NCBI GenBank assembly: GCA_021785055.1 | Contig: JAJYGS010000112.1 | Span: forward strand, 1 to 6,500 | DNA: 6,500 nt | Direction: 5' to 3' | Origin: Nitrospirota bacterium | GTDB lineage: Bacteria > Nitrospirota > JACRHJ01 | In this document: piece after piece, positions 5,622 through 6,500 of the stretch | Layout of the letters: each line of letters begins with the position of its first letter | How positions within the stretch are numbered: position 1 is the first letter of the stretch | Notes under the pieces: model-generated | The model's database searches: none | What the model saw: only the letters and a program-made list of their open reading frames with translations | What the model was told of the DNA's origin: nothing | Translations under genes and position numbers: made by a program

Positions 5622-6470
5622 TCAGGGCGCGACGACTATCGGCACGGGCGTGAAGGTGATTATGAAAATCAGGAAGGCAAAGATACCGATGGCAATCCTT
5701 TTGGCGTCAAGCGGCTCGTCGGGGTTCTCGACCGGCGGGTGTTTCGTGCCGAGGAACAGGAGAAGAACGCCCCAGATAAGCCAGCCTGGGAAGAAGTAAC
5801 CCATTGCGATGAGGATAACGACGAATATTTTCGATATAATCCTGTGCCGCCTGGAGAAGAAGGCATACGCCACGTGGCCGCCGTCCAACTGGCCGACAGG
5901 CATAAGGTTAATCGACGTAACAAAAAAACCCACCCAGCCGGCGACAGCCACCGGGCTTAAATCTATCGCCTGGGAATGCAGGTCGCCCTTTATGAATATG
6001 CGCATCAGGAAATTGTATATCAGCGAGCCGCCCAGTATGGTTTCGCCGTAGGCCGGAGGATGCGCGGGCATTGCGCGCGACATGGAAAGCCCTATCGAGC
6101 ATACTATAACGGACAGCAGGAAACCAATTATGGGGCCGGATGCGCCGATGTCTATCAATGCGGACTTGTCCCGGATGCGGGATTTCATTTTTATCACCGC
6201 GCCCAGCGTGCCGAAGAGGTTCGGGAACGGGATGAAATAAGGAAGCGTCGCAACGACCTTGTGGCGGCGGGAATTTACGTAATGCGCCATCTCGTGCCCG
6301 CCGAGTATCGCCATGAGCGGCAGGGCAAACGGCGCCCCCTTCACGAGACCGGGCAGGATGCGGTGCGGGAATTCGCCGAAGAGGTTATATTCCTGTATGA
6401 AATACGCCCCCGCGAACAGCGTCGAGAAGACGGTCAGGATAAAGAGGAGCAGGTGGATTTTTAATTTCAT
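5622..6470 (-). CDS. Site-2 protease-family (M50, EGY-like) membrane zinc metalloprotease
   Basis: A 282-residue polytopic membrane protein. The zinc-binding motif HEMAH is at 59-63 (GGHEMAHY: H59 and H63 ligands, E60 catalytic). The third-ligand motif NLMPVGQLDGG is at 188-198, with D196. Other family features are PYFIPFPNLFGTLGAVIKM (77-95) and IDIGASGPIIGF (106-116). Hydrophobic segments lie near 5-24, 45-64, 108-130, 173-190, 212-240 and 258-278. There is no PDZ domain and no large inserted soluble domain, so it resembles the plant/cyanobacterial EGY-like branch rather than RseP. Such enzymes cut substrates within the membrane; the substrate here is unknown. The ATG at 6470 follows an in-frame TGA 15 bases upstream and gives a signal-anchor-like N-terminus (MKLKIHLLLF). 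Its ribosome site is weak (GAGG 13 bases before). A TATACA sequence lies just ahead, but any -35 would be outside the window. Being co-oriented with rimP but followed by a terminator, it is probably a separate unit. Confidence 0.9.
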   Translation of the reverse strand: MKLKIHLLLFILTVFSTLFAGAYFIQEYNLFGEFPHRILPGLVKGAPFALPLMAILGGHEMAHYVNSRRHKVVATLPYFIPFPNLFGTLGAVIKMKSRIRDKSALIDIGASGPIIGFLLSVIVCSIGLSMSRAMPAHPPAYGETILGGSLIYNFLMRIFIKGDLHSQAIDLSPVAVAGWVGFFVTSINLMPVGQLDGGHVAYAFFSRRHRIISKIFVVILIAMGYFFPGWLIWGVLLLFLGTKHPPVENPDEPLDAKRIAIGIFAFLIFIITFTPVPIVVAP

Positions 6471-6500
6471 AAATTGTATAATGCCTCATGCTTCACATCG

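Overview
The window is a bacterial chromosome segment in which every convincing gene lies on the minus strand, so the biological order runs from high to low coordinates. It reads: an EGY/S2P-like membrane metalloprotease (6470-5622), an intergenic leader of about 165 bases, then the conserved transcription/translation operon rimP - nusA - ylxR::ylxQ fusion - infB - ylxP (DUF503) - rbfA (cut off by the window start). This is the Bacillus-type order (rimP-nusA-ylxR-ylxQ-infB-ylxP-rbfA), except that ylxR and ylxQ are one reading frame.

The operon is very compact. Gaps are 3 to 12 bases, or there is an overlap (nusA with ylxR, 17 bases). In two places the upstream stop codon sits inside the downstream Shine-Dalgarno sequence (rimP/nusA and ylxR/infB), which suggests translational coupling. 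The products act together on RNA: NusA on the elongating polymerase, RimP and RbfA on 30S maturation, IF2 on initiation, and the YlxR-L7Ae fusion and YlxP as small, mostly RNA-associated or poorly characterised partners.

The unusual part is the leader between the protease and rimP (5458-5621). It holds a strong intrinsic terminator facing the operon and, abutting the inferred rimP GTG start, a GC-rich palindrome that looks like a widespread dispersed repeat. That repeat appears to supply the purine-rich region and start codon of rimP. A longer reading frame opening at an ATG at 5595 runs through both elements and is judged non-genic at its front end.

The organism cannot be fixed from the sequence. 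The gene order, a NusA that ends after KH2 with only a short acidic tail, a four-cysteine YlxR fused to L7Ae, and an IF2 with a long Lys/Pro/Glu-rich linker fit an uncultured bacterium outside the well-studied groups. Omnitrophota or a deltaproteobacterium-like lineage are guesses at low confidence. Base composition looks moderately GC-rich by eye. I see no mobile element genes, CRISPR array, tRNA, rRNA or defence genes, and no undescribed multi-gene system. This is a core housekeeping region with a few points worth checking.
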